NCBI GenBank assembly: GCA_030835005.1
Contig: JAUQWT010000333.1
Span: 1 to 12,400 of the forward strand
DNA length: 12,400 nt
Source: Ignavibacteria bacterium
Lineage (GTDB): Bacteria; Bacteroidota; Ignavibacteria; Tepidaquicellales; OLB5
Reading direction: 5' to 3'
The notes beneath the pieces are model-generated. The model was not told where the DNA came from. It was given only the letters and a program-made list of their open reading frames with translations, and made no database searches. Made by a program: the position numbers and the translations under genes. Position 1 is the first letter of the stretch; the number at the start of each line of letters is the position of its first letter. Below are positions 1-6,580 of the stretch, piece by piece.

Positions 1-2988
1 CTGCTGGATGAAGGTGTAAGTGGAAATATTGAAGAAGCATCTGCGCTTGTACTTAAAAACATACTCCATAAATACTCTTACTTTTCAGTTTCAACTATTG
101 ATAGTTTCTTTCATAAAGTAATCAGGTCATTTGCAAGAGAGCTGAAGCTTCAGCTTGGGTACAGGATTGAGCTTGACCAGCAGTCTGTACTTGAAAAAAT
201 AACCGATAAGCTTCTTGATGATGCCGGAATTGACAGCGGGCTTACCGAGTTTCTGGAAGACTTTATCTATCACAGCATTGATGATGAAAAGGGATGGAAA
301 ATTGACCTGAAAATAAAGGAACTTGCAAAGGAAATATTTTCCGAAAGATATGTTATGAAATTTGGTAAGGATCAGGGCGGCATTGAAGGCAGAGCCGGAT
401 TAAAGGAGTTTATTAACACCCTTTTTGCAATCAAAAATGAATTTGAAGGCAAAATGAAGCAGATCGCCAATGAAGCTGCTAATCTGCTTGAACTTTACAG
501 CCTTGTGATAGATGACTTCCCGTATAAGAAAGCAGGTTTTATGAATTACCTTGTTAACAATATCGTCAAAGGTCAATTTGACCCGAAACAAAGAGCAAGA
601 GAAGCAGCCGGTGATATTAAAAAATGGTATGGCAAGAACTCAAAACCGGCAATAAAAGCAGCTACAGAAGCCGGATTATATGACTTGCTCGTATCGGCAG
701 TTGAGAATTACGATAAGAATTACGTTAAGTACAATACAGCAGCACAATTAGTAAAAACCATTTATATAACCGGAATTTTTAAGGACCTTACGGATAAACT
801 AAGGAAATATCGTGATGATAACAATGTTTTACTGATATCAGATATTAATAACCTGCTGCTTAATGTTATTAGAGGTGACAGCAGTCCGTTTGCATATGAA
901 AAAACCGGCAGCTTCTACAGGAATTTCCTTATAGATGAATTCCAGGATACTTCCACATTTCAGTGGCGGAATTTTTTCCCGCTAATAGAAAATTCGCTGA
1001 GTGAAAATAACGCCTCACTTATTGTCGGAGATGTAAAACAATCGATCTACCGCTGGCGTAACGGAAATATGAAGCTTTTGCTTGAAGAAGTACAAAATGA
1101 TCTTGCAGGTTTTAAAGAAGTAATAAAGGAAGACACCCTGAGGGAAAACCACAGGAGCAAAAAGGGAATAGTTGAATTCAACAACTCTTTCTTTAAGACT
1201 GCTTCTGAGATTTGTTCCGGCGAAGCACCGGAAGAGCATGCAGGAGTCATAACAAAAGCATATACAGATGTTGTTCAAGAGTCGAAGGACAAAAGCGGCG
1301 AGGGTTATGTGCACATTAAGTTCTACCGTAACGGGCAGGGTAGCGAAATAACGCCGCGCGAGTTTTCCATTGCAGAAATGATCTCGAAGATAAAACAATT
1401 ATTGCAGAACGGTTACATTCAGAAGGATATTATGGTCCTTGTGCGTAATAATACTGATGCTGCAGAAGCAGCTCACGCGCTTATTGACGCAAGGCTGAAT
1501 GTAGTTTCAAGTGACTCGCTTTTATTGACAAATTCTCCAAAAGTAAGGCTTCTTCTCAATATTTTCAGATACATAATTGATAAGAACAACGTTATTGCCC
1601 GGGCAGAAATATTATATAACTACCTTATCTATATTAAAGACAAAGATATCGGACTGAATGAGATATTTACAGATCATTTGGCAAAAGAAAGTAACAACAG
1701 ATCATTATTTAAAGAGTACCTCCCTGATAGTTTTTTTGATAAATCCTCAGCAGGTGAAATAAGCAGAAGACTAGCCGGGCTTGGAATTTACGACCTCGCT
1801 GAAGAACTTATTATGATTTTCAAGCTTGGTGATATTGCGGATACTTATCTTGTCAGATTTCTTGATGTTCTGAAGAAATATTCCGGTGAGAATAACAGCG
1901 ATGTTTACGGTTTTATAAGCTGGTGGGAAGAAAACAAACAGGATAACACTATAATTGTTCCTGATGAAGAAGACGCAGTAAGGGTAATGACAATTCATAA
2001 AGCAAAAGGGCTGCAGGCGCCGGCTGTATTCATACCTTTTGCTAACTGGGAGTTTGGACTTAATGCAAATAGAAATATGATGTGGGTCTCATCAGAGAAA
2101 CCTCCCTTTAATACTTTGCCTGCCTTTTATGTCAGAGCATCAAGTACCTTGAAAGAATCATATTTTGCAGGGGATTACAGTGAAGAACTGGCTCTAACAT
2201 ATCTTGATAACCTTAATCTGATGTATGTTGCATTCACACGCGCAAAAGAAAAACTTTTCATTGGGGTACCTCAAAAAGGCAAGGGATCATTTAACGCCGG
2301 ACAGATCATTTATGATACTCTGACAAATAATACTTTGCTTGCAGAGAAGTTCAATTCAGAGTTCTATGTCTTCGAAAGCGGTGCAGAGGAGGTTTTAATC
2401 CTCAAAAAGGGCAGTAGTGAACCGACCAACTCATACAAAACCAGCGTTATGGTTTCAGGAAACATTCTTGATAGAATTATCGTCAAGCGTGAATTTGAGA
2501 ACTATGTACCTGAAAAGAAAAATACACTCAAAAAACTAAAGAACCGCGGAATAATAATGCATAAAGCTCTATCTCTTATCAGGAATTCATCAATTGATGA
2601 AATTGAAAATGCCGCACAGAAATTAGTATTTATCGGACTTATCACGAGTGAACAAAAGCCTGAACTGAGAGAAGAACTGAAGAAAATACTTGCCGATAAC
2701 AGAGTAAAAAAATGGTTTGATACTGAAAATGTAATGAATGAAAGAGATATAGTAATTCCGGTAAAGAGAATAAAAGAGAAAAATAAGTTCACTTACAGGC
2801 CGGATAAAGTAATTATTGAAGGCAAAAAAGCATTGATAGTGGATTTTAAAACCGGTGGAACAAAAGAGAACCATAAAGCACAGATTCGCGAGTATGGAGA
2901 GATTCTTGCTGAAATGGGTTTTGAAGCAAAGATGAACCTGCTGTATATAGGTAGTACCGGAGAGCTGCATATTGAAGAAGTTCTGTAA
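1..2988 (+). CDS. addA: AddA-type UvrD-family helicase-nuclease, 5'-truncated by window edge
   Basis: This is the 3' part of a superfamily 1 helicase with a C-terminal RecB-type nuclease. The family pairs with AddB to unwind and resect DNA ends for recombinational repair in the cytoplasm. Frame 1 is open from base 1, so the Met at 355 is internal; 995 residues are visible. Visible signatures, in order, are STIDSFFHKVIR (91-126), helicase motif II DEFQDTS (934-954), motif III GDVKQSIYRWR (1027-1059), RENHRS (1141-1158), motif V VMTIHKAKGLQ (1984-2016) and motif VI MYVAFTRAKEKL (2221-2256). The nuclease domain shows PDK (2800-2808), VDFKTG with Asp at 2842 and Lys at 2848, and QIREY (2881-2895), the usual catalytic set. 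The Walker A motif and Q-motif must lie before the window. The AddB gene starts 5 bases after the stop, so the two are almost certainly one operon. A lone RecB-like helicase is less likely given that partner. Confidence 0.93.
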   Translation: MLDEGVSGNIEEASALVLKNILHKYSYFSVSTIDSFFHKVIRSFARELKLQLGYRIELDQQSVLEKITDKLLDDAGIDSGLTEFLEDFIYHSIDDEKGWKIDLKIKELAKEIFSERYVMKFGKDQGGIEGRAGLKEFINTLFAIKNEFEGKMKQIANEAANLLELYSLVIDDFPYKKAGFMNYLVNNIVKGQFDPKQRAREAAGDIKKWYGKNSKPAIKAATEAGLYDLLVSAVENYDKNYVKYNTAAQLVKTIYITGIFKDLTDKLRKYRDDNNVLLISDINNLLLNVIRGDSSPFAYEKTGSFYRNFLIDEFQDTSTFQWRNFFPLIENSLSENNASLIVGDVKQSIYRWRNGNMKLLLEEVQNDLAGFKEVIKEDTLRENHRSKKGIVEFNNSFFKTASEICSGEAPEEHAGVITKAYTDVVQESKDKSGEGYVHIKFYRNGQGSEITPREFSIAEMISKIKQLLQNGYIQKDIMVLVRNNTDAAEAAHALIDARLNVVSSDSLLLTNSPKVRLLLNIFRYIIDKNNVIARAEILYNYLIYIKDKDIGLNEIFTDHLAKESNNRSLFKEYLPDSFFDKSSAGEISRRLAGLGIYDLAEELIMIFKLGDIADTYLVRFLDVLKKYSGENNSDVYGFISWWEENKQDNTIIVPDEEDAVRVMTIHKAKGLQAPAVFIPFANWEFGLNANRNMMWVSSEKPPFNTLPAFYVRASSTLKESYFAGDYSEELALTYLDNLNLMYVAFTRAKEKLFIGVPQKGKGSFNAGQIIYDTLTNNTLLAEKFNSEFYVFESGAEEVLILKKGSSEPTNSYKTSVMVSGNILDRIIVKREFENYVPEKKNTLKKLKNRGIIMHKALSLIRNSSIDEIENAAQKLVFIGLITSEQKPELREELKKILADNRVKKWFDTENVMNERDIVIPVKRIKEKNKFTYRPDKVIIEGKKALIVDFKTGGTKENHKAQIREYGEILAEMGFEAKMNLLYIGSTGELHIEEVL

Positions 2989-2993
2989 TTAAC

Positions 2994-5852
2994 ATGAGTG
3001 TGAAAGATAAATCAATACCTTTTTTAAAGCAACTTGTTAATGAGCTTATTGCAAAGCACGGAGAAGATATTTCCGCATTGCAGGTAGTGTTCCCTTCACG
3101 GAGAGCGGGTCTTTATTTCAAAAAGCACCTCTCTGATAAGATAGAAACACCGGTTTGGTCACCTGTTACCTGCGGCATCAGCGAGTTTATCAAAGAACAC
3201 TCAGAGCAGCTGATTGCTGATGAGCTGACCCTGATATTTGAACTATACGAAGTGTACCGTGAATATGCCGAAGAATTAACATTTGATAAATTTTATCCTT
3301 GGGGCGAGATCATCCTGCGTGATTTTAATGATATTGATAAGAACCTGGCTGAAGCTGATTACCTGTTCAGGATATTAAGGGAACATAAAAAAGTTGAAGA
3401 GGATTTTGAATACAGCATTTCTGATATTGATGAGTTTTACAGGTTCTGGAACAGTTTTTCCGAAAAGGATATCACCGGTCTGCAGGATGAATTCATCAAA
3501 ACATGGGAAATTCTCGGCAAGGTTTATCACAAATTCCGCAGCAGGCTGGCAAGCAGGGATATTTGTTATGAAGGAATGGCTTACAGGAAGCTTTATGAAA
3601 AGGTAAAGACAAAAAGCTTCAGCACTGATCATAAAAAGATAGTCTTCGCGGGACTTAATCAACTGAATAAGTGCGAAGAAGGAATGATAAAAGGCCTGCT
3701 TCAGCAGGGAATTGCGGAAGCATACTGGGATGCAGATAATTATTACATAAATGATAAGCTGCAGGAAGCAGGCAAGTTCTTAAGAGAGAACTTCGTAAAC
3801 CTGGCGATAACTGAGCCGAAATGGATAGGCAGTTCACTTACCGAAAAAGATACAAAGATCAAAATTATCGGCTCTCCGCTTGAGGTTTCGCAGGCTAAAG
3901 TATTGGGTAACGAGCTTAAAAAAATTAAGCAGGATGGTACTGCTAAGACAGCTATCATACTGCCTGATGACAGCATTTTGATGCCTGTTCTGCGTTCTAT
4001 CCCCGCAAATATTGAAGCTGTTAATATTACAATGGGGTATTCATTTAAGAATTCACTGCTTTACAGCCTTTTTGAACTGCTGAGGGACCTGTATGTAAAC
4101 GGCAGGGGATACGGTAGTTCTTCGGAATTTTATCATAAAGATATTATCGGGGTACTCCTTCATCCTTATGTAAGGGAAACCGATCCGGAAGCAATAAAGG
4201 AATTAATAAAACAGATCAATAAAAGAAATATTATCTATGCATCTGCAAAATATCTGAATACACTTTTCGGGAGCCGGGGCGAGTCTATAGATCTATTTTT
4301 CAGCCGTGCGGCAACAGCAGGTGAATCATACACATATGTTGCAGATGTAATTGTAAAGTTATCTGAGGTTGTAAGTAAAAGCAGCCATTCAAGTATCTAC
4401 GAAAATGAATTCATCAATAAGGCTTCTACAGAACTGAACCGGATAAAGGATATTATTGATAATTATTCCGCTGAAATTGAGCCTGAAACATTCTGGAATC
4501 TGCTGCTTGAAAACACAAAAAGAATGAAAGTCCCGTTTTCAGGCGAGCCCCTTGAAGGTATCCAGATAATGGGAATGCTTGAAACAAGGGCGCTTGATTT
4601 TGATAATGTATTCATCCTTTCCGTTAACGAGGGGATACTGCCGCCGGATGTGAGCAGCAGTTCATTCATTCCGTTTGCATTAAGGAAGGCTTTCAGGCTT
4701 CCGGTAAGTGAAGATACTGAGGCTGACTATGCTTATTACTTCTACAGGTTAATACAAAACTCCAAAAATGTCACATTAATTTATAATACCGAAACGGGAG
4801 TTATTTCATCAGGAGAAAAGAGCCGCTTCATAATGCAGATTGAAAATGAGTTTTCAGCTAAAAATAAAAATGTCAAAATAGAAAGTCTTTTGCTGCAGGG
4901 TGATATCGAACTGCCGAAAAGAAAAGAGATTCAAATAGATAAGACTCCACTGGTGCTGGAGCTTTTGAAAGAGCAAAAGCAGTTTTCTGCCACAACACTA
5001 AGCTCTTATATCAATTGCCCGCTGCAATTCTATTTTAAAAAAGCAGCATGCCTTAAGGAAGAAGATGAGGCTGAAGAATATTTTTCAGCCGCAGCATTTG
5101 GGAATATATTCCATCAGCTTATGGATATTTTATACAGGGATGATGTTGGCAAAGAACTTAGCACAGATGCCATTAAGGAAAAAATTTCCTCCCTCAATGC
5201 CGGATATGATTTGCTTTGGAAGAAAGCATGCGAAGCACTTCCGGAATACAGGGAATTTGCAGAGCTTAAGCAGGGGAAAAACCTGTTATACAAAAGTGTT
5301 ATTAAGAAACTTGTGAACAGCATACTTGAGCATGATAAGAACTCTGCTCCATTTAAAGTAATTGAGCTTGAGAAATCCACAGAAAGAAAATTCAGTATAG
5401 ATATTAACGGTGAAATTACAGAAGTAACATTATTCGGCAGGCTTGATAGGGTTGAATTAAAAGACGGCATCACAAGAATAATTGATTACAAAACCGGAAC
5501 AGTTGATTTCACTAAAAAAACATCAAAATTAACGGATTTTGAGCATATTGCGATGATGTTCAGCGATGTTAAGCTAAAGGAAAACTTTCAGCAGTTATTT
5601 TATGCATCACTTTACCTTAATTTAAATCAGGCCTCAAAACTGATCGTTGGTATTTACCCTTTGAAGAAAATATCAGGCGGCGTATTCTGGTTTGAAGAAG
5701 AACCGATAACACCCGAAAAAATGAAATTGTTTGAAGATCAATTAACTGTTATGCTGAAGAAGATATTCGATAAGCTTACACCTTTCACACAAACAGAAGA
5801 TACAGATCACTGCAAATACTGTCCATACATTTCAATCTGTTACAGGGATTGA
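2994..5852 (+). CDS. addB: AddB-type PD-(D/E)XK nuclease subunit
   Basis: This 952-residue protein is the partner subunit of the AddAB helicase-nuclease, which cuts the second strand during end resection. The N-terminus reads VVFPSRRAGLYFKKHL (about residues 31-46), typical of Bacteroidota AddB; no Walker A motif precedes it, so this subunit probably does not use ATP for translocation. A helicase-like segment TRALDFDNVFILSVNEG lies near residue 535. The C-terminal nuclease shows His707 (GNIFHQLM), Asp818 (GRLDRVE), Asp831 and Lys833 (IIDYKTG), and QxxxY at 866-870. Cys675 (SYINCPLQFYF) with C940-x2-C943-x5-C949 at the extreme C-terminus matches the four-cysteine iron-sulfur staple known from AddB. 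The start is the ATG at 2994, 5 bases after the upstream stop, and no strong Shine-Dalgarno is seen. Length and all key nuclease residues look intact. The call rests on motifs plus the adjacent AddA. Confidence 0.93.
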   Translation: MSVKDKSIPFLKQLVNELIAKHGEDISALQVVFPSRRAGLYFKKHLSDKIETPVWSPVTCGISEFIKEHSEQLIADELTLIFELYEVYREYAEELTFDKFYPWGEIILRDFNDIDKNLAEADYLFRILREHKKVEEDFEYSISDIDEFYRFWNSFSEKDITGLQDEFIKTWEILGKVYHKFRSRLASRDICYEGMAYRKLYEKVKTKSFSTDHKKIVFAGLNQLNKCEEGMIKGLLQQGIAEAYWDADNYYINDKLQEAGKFLRENFVNLAITEPKWIGSSLTEKDTKIKIIGSPLEVSQAKVLGNELKKIKQDGTAKTAIILPDDSILMPVLRSIPANIEAVNITMGYSFKNSLLYSLFELLRDLYVNGRGYGSSSEFYHKDIIGVLLHPYVRETDPEAIKELIKQINKRNIIYASAKYLNTLFGSRGESIDLFFSRAATAGESYTYVADVIVKLSEVVSKSSHSSIYENEFINKASTELNRIKDIIDNYSAEIEPETFWNLLLENTKRMKVPFSGEPLEGIQIMGMLETRALDFDNVFILSVNEGILPPDVSSSSFIPFALRKAFRLPVSEDTEADYAYYFYRLIQNSKNVTLIYNTETGVISSGEKSRFIMQIENEFSAKNKNVKIESLLLQGDIELPKRKEIQIDKTPLVLELLKEQKQFSATTLSSYINCPLQFYFKKAACLKEEDEAEEYFSAAAFGNIFHQLMDILYRDDVGKELSTDAIKEKISSLNAGYDLLWKKACEALPEYREFAELKQGKNLLYKSVIKKLVNSILEHDKNSAPFKVIELEKSTERKFSIDINGEITEVTLFGRLDRVELKDGITRIIDYKTGTVDFTKKTSKLTDFEHIAMMFSDVKLKENFQQLFYASLYLNLNQASKLIVGIYPLKKISGGVFWFEEEPITPEKMKLFEDQLTVMLKKIFDKLTPFTQTEDTDHCKYCPYISICYRD

Positions 5853-6042
5853 ATCATAATAGATAAATTCAGCAGAAACTCAATTGTCACTTTGTCCGTG
5901 GTAATCACGCTCGAAGTGGCCAATACTGTAAAAATGGTATTTATACCGATGGTTTTAACGCTTAAACGGTGGATTAATCTGTAGCACACTGAGTGCAAAA
6001 AAGTTTGGCATAATAATTGATGCACTTACATCGAAATTATAG
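5853..6042. other. Intergenic stretch after addB, no gene seen
   Basis: No convincing coding region was found on either strand. An imperfect inverted repeat lies at 5883-5924: CACTT/AAGTG and CGTG/CACG arms around a GTAAT loop, with a symmetric 4-base internal loop. It could be a 3' mRNA hairpin of the addAB transcript, but no U-tract follows, so it is not called a terminator. Smaller inverted repeats occur near 5945-5970 and at about 5983-5996. A 61-codon minus-strand frame overlapping the addB end (5840-6025) has no signal or family resemblance and is treated as chance. Confidence 0.4.
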
Positions 6043-6076
6043 TTGACATTTGTTTTTTTTTTTTTCGTTATATTTG
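6043..6076 (+). promoter_or_regulatory. Bacteroidota-type promoter with 13-T spacer run
   Basis: TTGACA at 6043-6048 is followed 20 bases later by TATATTTG at 6069-6076, an exact match to the Bacteroidota -7 consensus TAnnTTTG; the spacing also fits that group's -33/-7 architecture. The spacer contains an uninterrupted run of 13 T (6053-6065). Transcription would start near 6083. A short inverted repeat, AAAGTTT/AAACTTT at 6088-6107, would lie in the leader, just before the Shine-Dalgarno of the first micro-ORF. The motif match is seen directly; activity is inferred. Confidence 0.6.
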
Positions 6077-6113
6077 TATCGTCAGCAAAAGTTTGTTTCA
6101 AAACTTTACAACA

Positions 6114-6122
6114 AAAGGAGGT
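6114..6122 (+). promoter_or_regulatory. Perfect Shine-Dalgarno site before micro-ORF 1
   Basis: AAAGGAGGT is fully complementary to the 16S anti-Shine-Dalgarno sequence and lies 8 bases before an ATG at 6131. Strong SD sequences are rare in this phylum and nearly absent from the other genes here (only the gene at 7745 has a GGAG), so this site supports real translation of the following short ORF. Confidence 0.6.
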
Positions 6123-6130
6123 ACCCTGAA

Positions 6131-6205
6131 ATGTTTCTTAACATTTACCAAAGCTCCAAAAAGGCAGTATACAGCAGCGTAGACCCCTTCCGGAAAAAAT
6201 CATAA
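6131..6205 (+). CDS. Micro-ORF 1, 24 codons, unknown function
   Basis: The frame runs from ATG 6131 to TAA 6203-6205 and encodes 24 residues starting MFLNIYQSSKKAVYSS and ending DPFRKKS. The product is basic and polar, with no signal peptide or membrane segment. Support comes from position: a perfect Shine-Dalgarno at the right distance and a consensus-type promoter about 55 bases upstream. A second short ORF starts 12 bases after the stop, suggesting either two small proteins on one transcript or a leader peptide whose translation affects what follows. No family is recognised. It could still be a chance frame. Confidence 0.4.
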   Translation: MFLNIYQSSKKAVYSSVDPFRKKS

Positions 6206-6217
6206 AATATCAGTTCA

Positions 6218-6343
6218 ATGAAAACCCTGAAAAAAATGTATCTTATATTTGCGGTTTCTGTTATTGTATTGCTGTTATATTCGTACGCAGAGAACCCGGT
6301 AGATCTACCTTTACTGGATAATGCAGTTTCCAAGTTTAAATAG
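6218..6343 (+). CDS. Micro-ORF 2, 41-residue secreted or membrane peptide
   Basis: ATG 6218 to TAG 6341-6343 encodes 41 residues: a basic start (MKTLKKM), a hydrophobic core at about residues 8-21 (YLIFAVSVIVLLLY), then SYA followed by ENPVDLPLLDNAVSKFK. The S-Y-A triplet fits the -3/-1 rule for signal peptidase I, which would release a 17-residue acidic-amphipathic peptide; otherwise it is a single-pass membrane microprotein. It follows micro-ORF 1 by 12 bases. No Shine-Dalgarno is seen, which is normal for this phylum. The family is not recognised. A minus-strand frame across the same bases (6145-6333) has a poorer context and is rejected. The N-terminal organisation makes a chance ORF less likely. 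Confidence 0.5.
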   Translation: MKTLKKMYLIFAVSVIVLLLYSYAENPVDLPLLDNAVSKFK

Positions 6344-6381
6344 CTTTTGCAAACAGCGCATACCCCGGGTTCTTTTACCCG
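6291..6381 (+). repeat. Inverted repeats at the end of micro-ORF 2
   Basis: AGAACCCGG (6291-6299) is the exact reverse complement of CCGGGTTCT (6365-6373), spanning the end of micro-ORF 2. The right arm also takes part in a local hairpin, CGGGT (6366-6370), loop TCTTTT, ACCCG (6377-6381). The two pairings exclude each other. A perfect 12-base palindrome GGTAGATCTACC (6298-6309) lies beside the left arm. No T-tract follows the hairpin, so it is not a standard terminator. Confidence 0.4.
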
Positions 6382-6455
6382 TTAAACAATGATAGACACA
6401 ATTATATACTTATTGGGAATTAAATAAAGAGAAATGATTCCACCAGGTAAATAAC

Positions 6456-6533
6456 AAAGGCAGGGCGGCACCTCAACAACGACTAATTGATTGAAGGTTT
6501 GAAATATTAAATATTCCAAAACCGCCCGCCTTT
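6456..6533 (+). other. Predicted three-way-junction RNA element
   Basis: An outer stem pairs AAAGGC+GGGCGG (6456-6468, one bulged A at 6462) with CCGCCCGCCTTT (6522-6533), giving 12 pairs. Inside are two hairpins: ACCTCAA (6470-6476) with TTGAAGGT (6491-6498, one bulge, 14-base loop), and TTG-AATAT (6499-6507) with ATATT-CAA (6511-6519, one mismatch, 3-base TAA loop). The junction has only about 1, 0 and 2 unpaired bases, which is compact. It ends in TTTTGTATT, so it could terminate the micro-ORF transcript, or act as a cis-regulatory leader or small RNA before the gene at 6581. It matches no riboswitch class that I recognise. The pairings were found by eye. Confidence 0.45.
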
Positions 6534-6580
6534 TGTATTAATATAACTAACTATACGAATAATACAAATACAAATATAAT

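Noticed and set aside
5883..5924. An imperfect hairpin after addB as an intrinsic terminator.
   Set aside because: The stem has an internal loop and no U-tract follows (the next bases are CAATACTG), so it was left as an unexplained inverted repeat.
5867..5965. A 32-codon plus-strand fragment with GQYCKNGIYTDG, faintly like the tail of a putative zinc-ribbon domain.
   Set aside because: It has no start codon context, no other cysteines of the ribbon and only a few matching residues; it cannot be separated from chance, though a gene remnant is possible.
5840..6025. A 61-codon minus-strand ORF overlapping the end of addB.
   Set aside because: No signal peptide, no ribosome-binding context and no family resemblance; it overlaps a well-supported gene and an inverted repeat.
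6145..6333. A 62-codon minus-strand ORF opposite the micro-ORFs.
   Set aside because: The plus-strand frames have a promoter, a Shine-Dalgarno and a signal-peptide-like start; the minus frame has none of these.
6389..6427. A 12-codon ORF starting MIDTIIY between the inverted repeats and the three-way junction.
   Set aside because: It is too short, lacks a ribosome-binding site and has no compositional sign of coding.
6456..6533. A known riboswitch, hammerhead ribozyme or integron attC site for the structured element.
   Set aside because: The conserved cores of those classes (for example CUGAUGA/GAAA, or RYYYAAC/GTTRRRY pairs) are not present at the expected positions.
6532..6561. A possible promoter for the gene at 6581, using TTTG at 6532 and a TACGAATA box.
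   Set aside because: The -7 box lacks the TTTG half of the consensus; too weak to call by eye, although a promoter in this area is expected if the operon is independent.
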